Assembly (NCBI GenBank): GCA_003552605.1
Contig: PUNN01000308.1
Location: 1 to 7,264, forward strand
Direction of reading: 5' to 3'
Origin: Phycisphaeraceae bacterium
Lineage (GTDB): Bacteria > Planctomycetota > Phycisphaerae > Phycisphaerales > Phycisphaeraceae
Length of the DNA stretch: 7,264 bases
The notes under the pieces were generated by a model. It saw only the letters and a list, made by a program, of their open reading frames with translations. It searched no databases and was not told where the DNA came from. Below, one piece after another: positions 6,170-7,264 of the stretch (the first letter of the stretch is position 1; every line of letters starts with the position of its first letter). The position numbers and the translations under genes are program-made.

Positions 6170-6210
6170 TGTCATGCAACGGGAAACGCAGGGCACATGA
6201 CACATGTTGC
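6170..6210. repeat. Family-B intergenic repeat, partial copy 3
   Basis: Bases 6181-6203 match copy 2 (5952-5973) at about 20 of 23 aligned columns, over GGGAAACGCAGGG and CATGACAC. The front part carrying the 11-mer of copies 1 and 2 is missing. A local inverted repeat, TGTCATG (6170-6176) and CATGACA (6196-6202), is present, with GCAAC/GTTGC around it. It lies between modules 2 and 3. Confidence 0.5.
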
Positions 6211-6233
6211 GGGGCCACTTTGTAGCAAGAGAA

Positions 6234-6325
6234 GGTTGGCTGGCTGCGTCAGCAGCCATCTCTCCGGGGCGGCCGATGGCCATGCGGTAAACCCGCTGTC
6301 ACGGACCGTCATGGCCATCGGGACA
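6234..6325. repeat. REP-like hairpin pair, degraded module 3
   Basis: The core pair GATGGCCATG (6275-6284) and CATGGCCATC (6310-6319) with a 25-base centre matches modules 1 and 2. The left arm GTCAGCAGCCATCT (6248-6261) is identical to the right arm of module 1 read in inverse orientation (5897-5910). The outer GGGTGGCATG is replaced by a diverged GGTTGGC-containing stretch. The right arm has lost its outer part and runs into the stop codon of the next gene at 6326-6328. Confidence 0.65.
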
Positions 6326-7264
6326 TCAGCCCTGGCGCTCATCGTATATCGTCCGCGCCATGTGGCGGGCGTGGTCGGCGATGTTGCGGAGGCATTCGAT
6401 CAGGTCGGTCTCGAGGGCGAACGCCTCCATGCCCGCCACCCCATCGCCCTCGTGGTGGCGGCTCAGCCGCTCGTGGAGCTTCTCGACTTCCTGCCGGATC
6501 CGGGGCTTCATCTCCGCCACCTGTCTTGCCTGGGCCAGGTCTTCCTCGACCACGGCCACGATGGCCTTCGAGAGCGTCCGATCGACCATCGCATGAAAGT
6601 CGGCGATGTCATTTCGCACCGTCTGGTCGAGCACGAGATTGTTGGCGAGGCGACGGTGGCCGAGGCTCGTGACATCAGTCTCGACGACATCACCGATCTG
6701 TTCGAGGTAGCCGACGGCCACCGCCAGGTCGCGCGCGGTGGCGCTTTCGCGTTCACCTTGCAGATTCCGGGACAACTCATCGATGTAACGGATGATCGCA
6801 TCGTGCAGCTTGTCCACCTTTTCATCCATCGCCCGCACCTGCTGGATCCGCGCTCCGCTGCCGGTGGTCACGATCCGCATGGCCTCACTGACCATCTCCC
6901 GCACCGTGCCGCCCATGTGCCCGACTTCACGCCGCACACTGTCCAGTGCCAGCGCCGGGGTGGACAGCATCCGGCGGTCGAGGTACCGCGGCCTCGCCCC
7001 ATCGTCGGCACCGCCGCGTCCCTCGGGCACGATCCAGTAGGCCACCCGGGCAATCAACGCGGCAAACGGCAGCATGATCAGTGCATTGGCCACGTTGAAC
7101 AGGGTGTGGGCGTTGGCGATCTGCCGCGGCGCCTCGGCAGCCACCCGCTCCAGCCCCTCGAGGTCGGTGGCCGAGGGACTGACCCATCGCGACAGGTCCG
7201 CCAGCACACCGATGAACCCCAGCCAGATCAGCACACCGAGGATCGCGGCGAACACATGGATCAC
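6326..7264 (-). CDS. Na/Pi cotransporter family protein with C-terminal PhoU-like domain (partial, C-terminal half)
   Basis: On the minus strand an open frame enters from the right edge and ends at the TGA at 6326-6328; the 5' part lies outside the window. The first codon seen is GTG for an internal residue, not a start. The 312 visible residues begin with a hydrophobic helix (about 2-22). The conserved Na/Pi cotransporter block QIANAHTLFNV (about 48-58) follows, with a last membrane helix to about 78. A cytoplasmic PhoU-like helical region follows from about 105. Two PhoU-type repeats are recognisable: LHDAIIRYI...YLEQIGDVVETDV (about 153-198) and LHERLSRH...LIECLRNIADHARHMA (about 263-303), with the acidic ExxxD-type motifs. 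Family members import phosphate with sodium across the inner membrane, and the PhoU-like part probably regulates this. No pst or pho genes are in view. Confidence 0.88.
   Translation of the reverse strand: MIHVFAAILGVLIWLGFIGVLADLSRWVSPSATDLEGLERVAAEAPRQIANAHTLFNVANALIMLPFAALIARVAYWIVPEGRGGADDGARPRYLDRRMLSTPALALDSVRREVGHMGGTVREMVSEAMRIVTTGSGARIQQVRAMDEKVDKLHDAIIRYIDELSRNLQGERESATARDLAVAVGYLEQIGDVVETDVTSLGHRRLANNLVLDQTVRNDIADFHAMVDRTLSKAIVAVVEEDLAQARQVAEMKPRIRQEVEKLHERLSRHHEGDGVAGMEAFALETDLIECLRNIADHARHMARTIYDERQG

Noticed and set aside
5672..6200. Small open frames on both strands inside the repeat region
   Set aside because: Their translations follow the palindromic repeats, so the same peptides recur only because the DNA repeats. 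None has a ribosome-binding site.
5755..6325. CRISPR array
   Set aside because: The repeats are long, palindromic, in inverted pairs and irregularly spaced (114 and 144 bp modules). There are no short direct repeats with uniform spacers and no cas gene.

Overview
The window comes from a GC-rich bacterial chromosome. The most likely source is a member of the Planctomycetota, perhaps Phycisphaerae-like. This is an inference from gene content: dephospho-CoA kinase next to a Rho factor with a charged N-terminal extension, a Na/Pi cotransporter fused to a PhoU-like domain, a two-lobed retropepsin-like aspartic protease, and a GH29 fucosidase. No marker gene settles the taxonomy.

Layout. Bases 1-114 (minus) hold the first 38 codons of an exported protein with a clear signal peptide. 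A 328-base divergent intergenic region with a G-rich tandem repeat follows, then coaE (443-1057, plus), which performs the last step of coenzyme A synthesis. A gene-free gap of 490 bases separates coaE from rho (1548-3008, plus). The last 180 bases or so of that gap are strongly C-rich and G-poor on the coding strand, as expected of a Rho-loading (rut) leader. Downstream of rho lies a predicted membrane-anchored or secreted aspartic protease (3135-4256, plus) whose two lobes are a visible internal duplication. It converges, across a stem-loop, on a cytoplasmic GH29 alpha-L-fucosidase (4362-5675, minus).

The most unusual part is 5755-6325, between the fucosidase and the NptA-like gene. It holds no credible gene. 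It contains three palindromic modules, each a pair of inverted REP-like hairpins beginning GGGTGGCATGGTCAGC and ending GATGGCCATG; the third module is degraded. Stem length and sequence change in a compensated way between copies. A second, unrelated repeat family sits before, between and after the first two modules. The arrangement resembles BIME clusters or MITE arrays, but no transposase or RAYT gene is visible in the window. The last module runs into the stop codon of the Na/Pi cotransporter gene (6326-7264, minus), whose 5' part lies beyond the window.

Functionally this is a collection of housekeeping genes (CoA synthesis, transcription termination), envelope and nutrient genes (protease, phosphate uptake) and one sugar-scavenging enzyme. 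It does not form a single pathway. The only candidate for an undescribed system is the mosaic of two interleaved repeat families.
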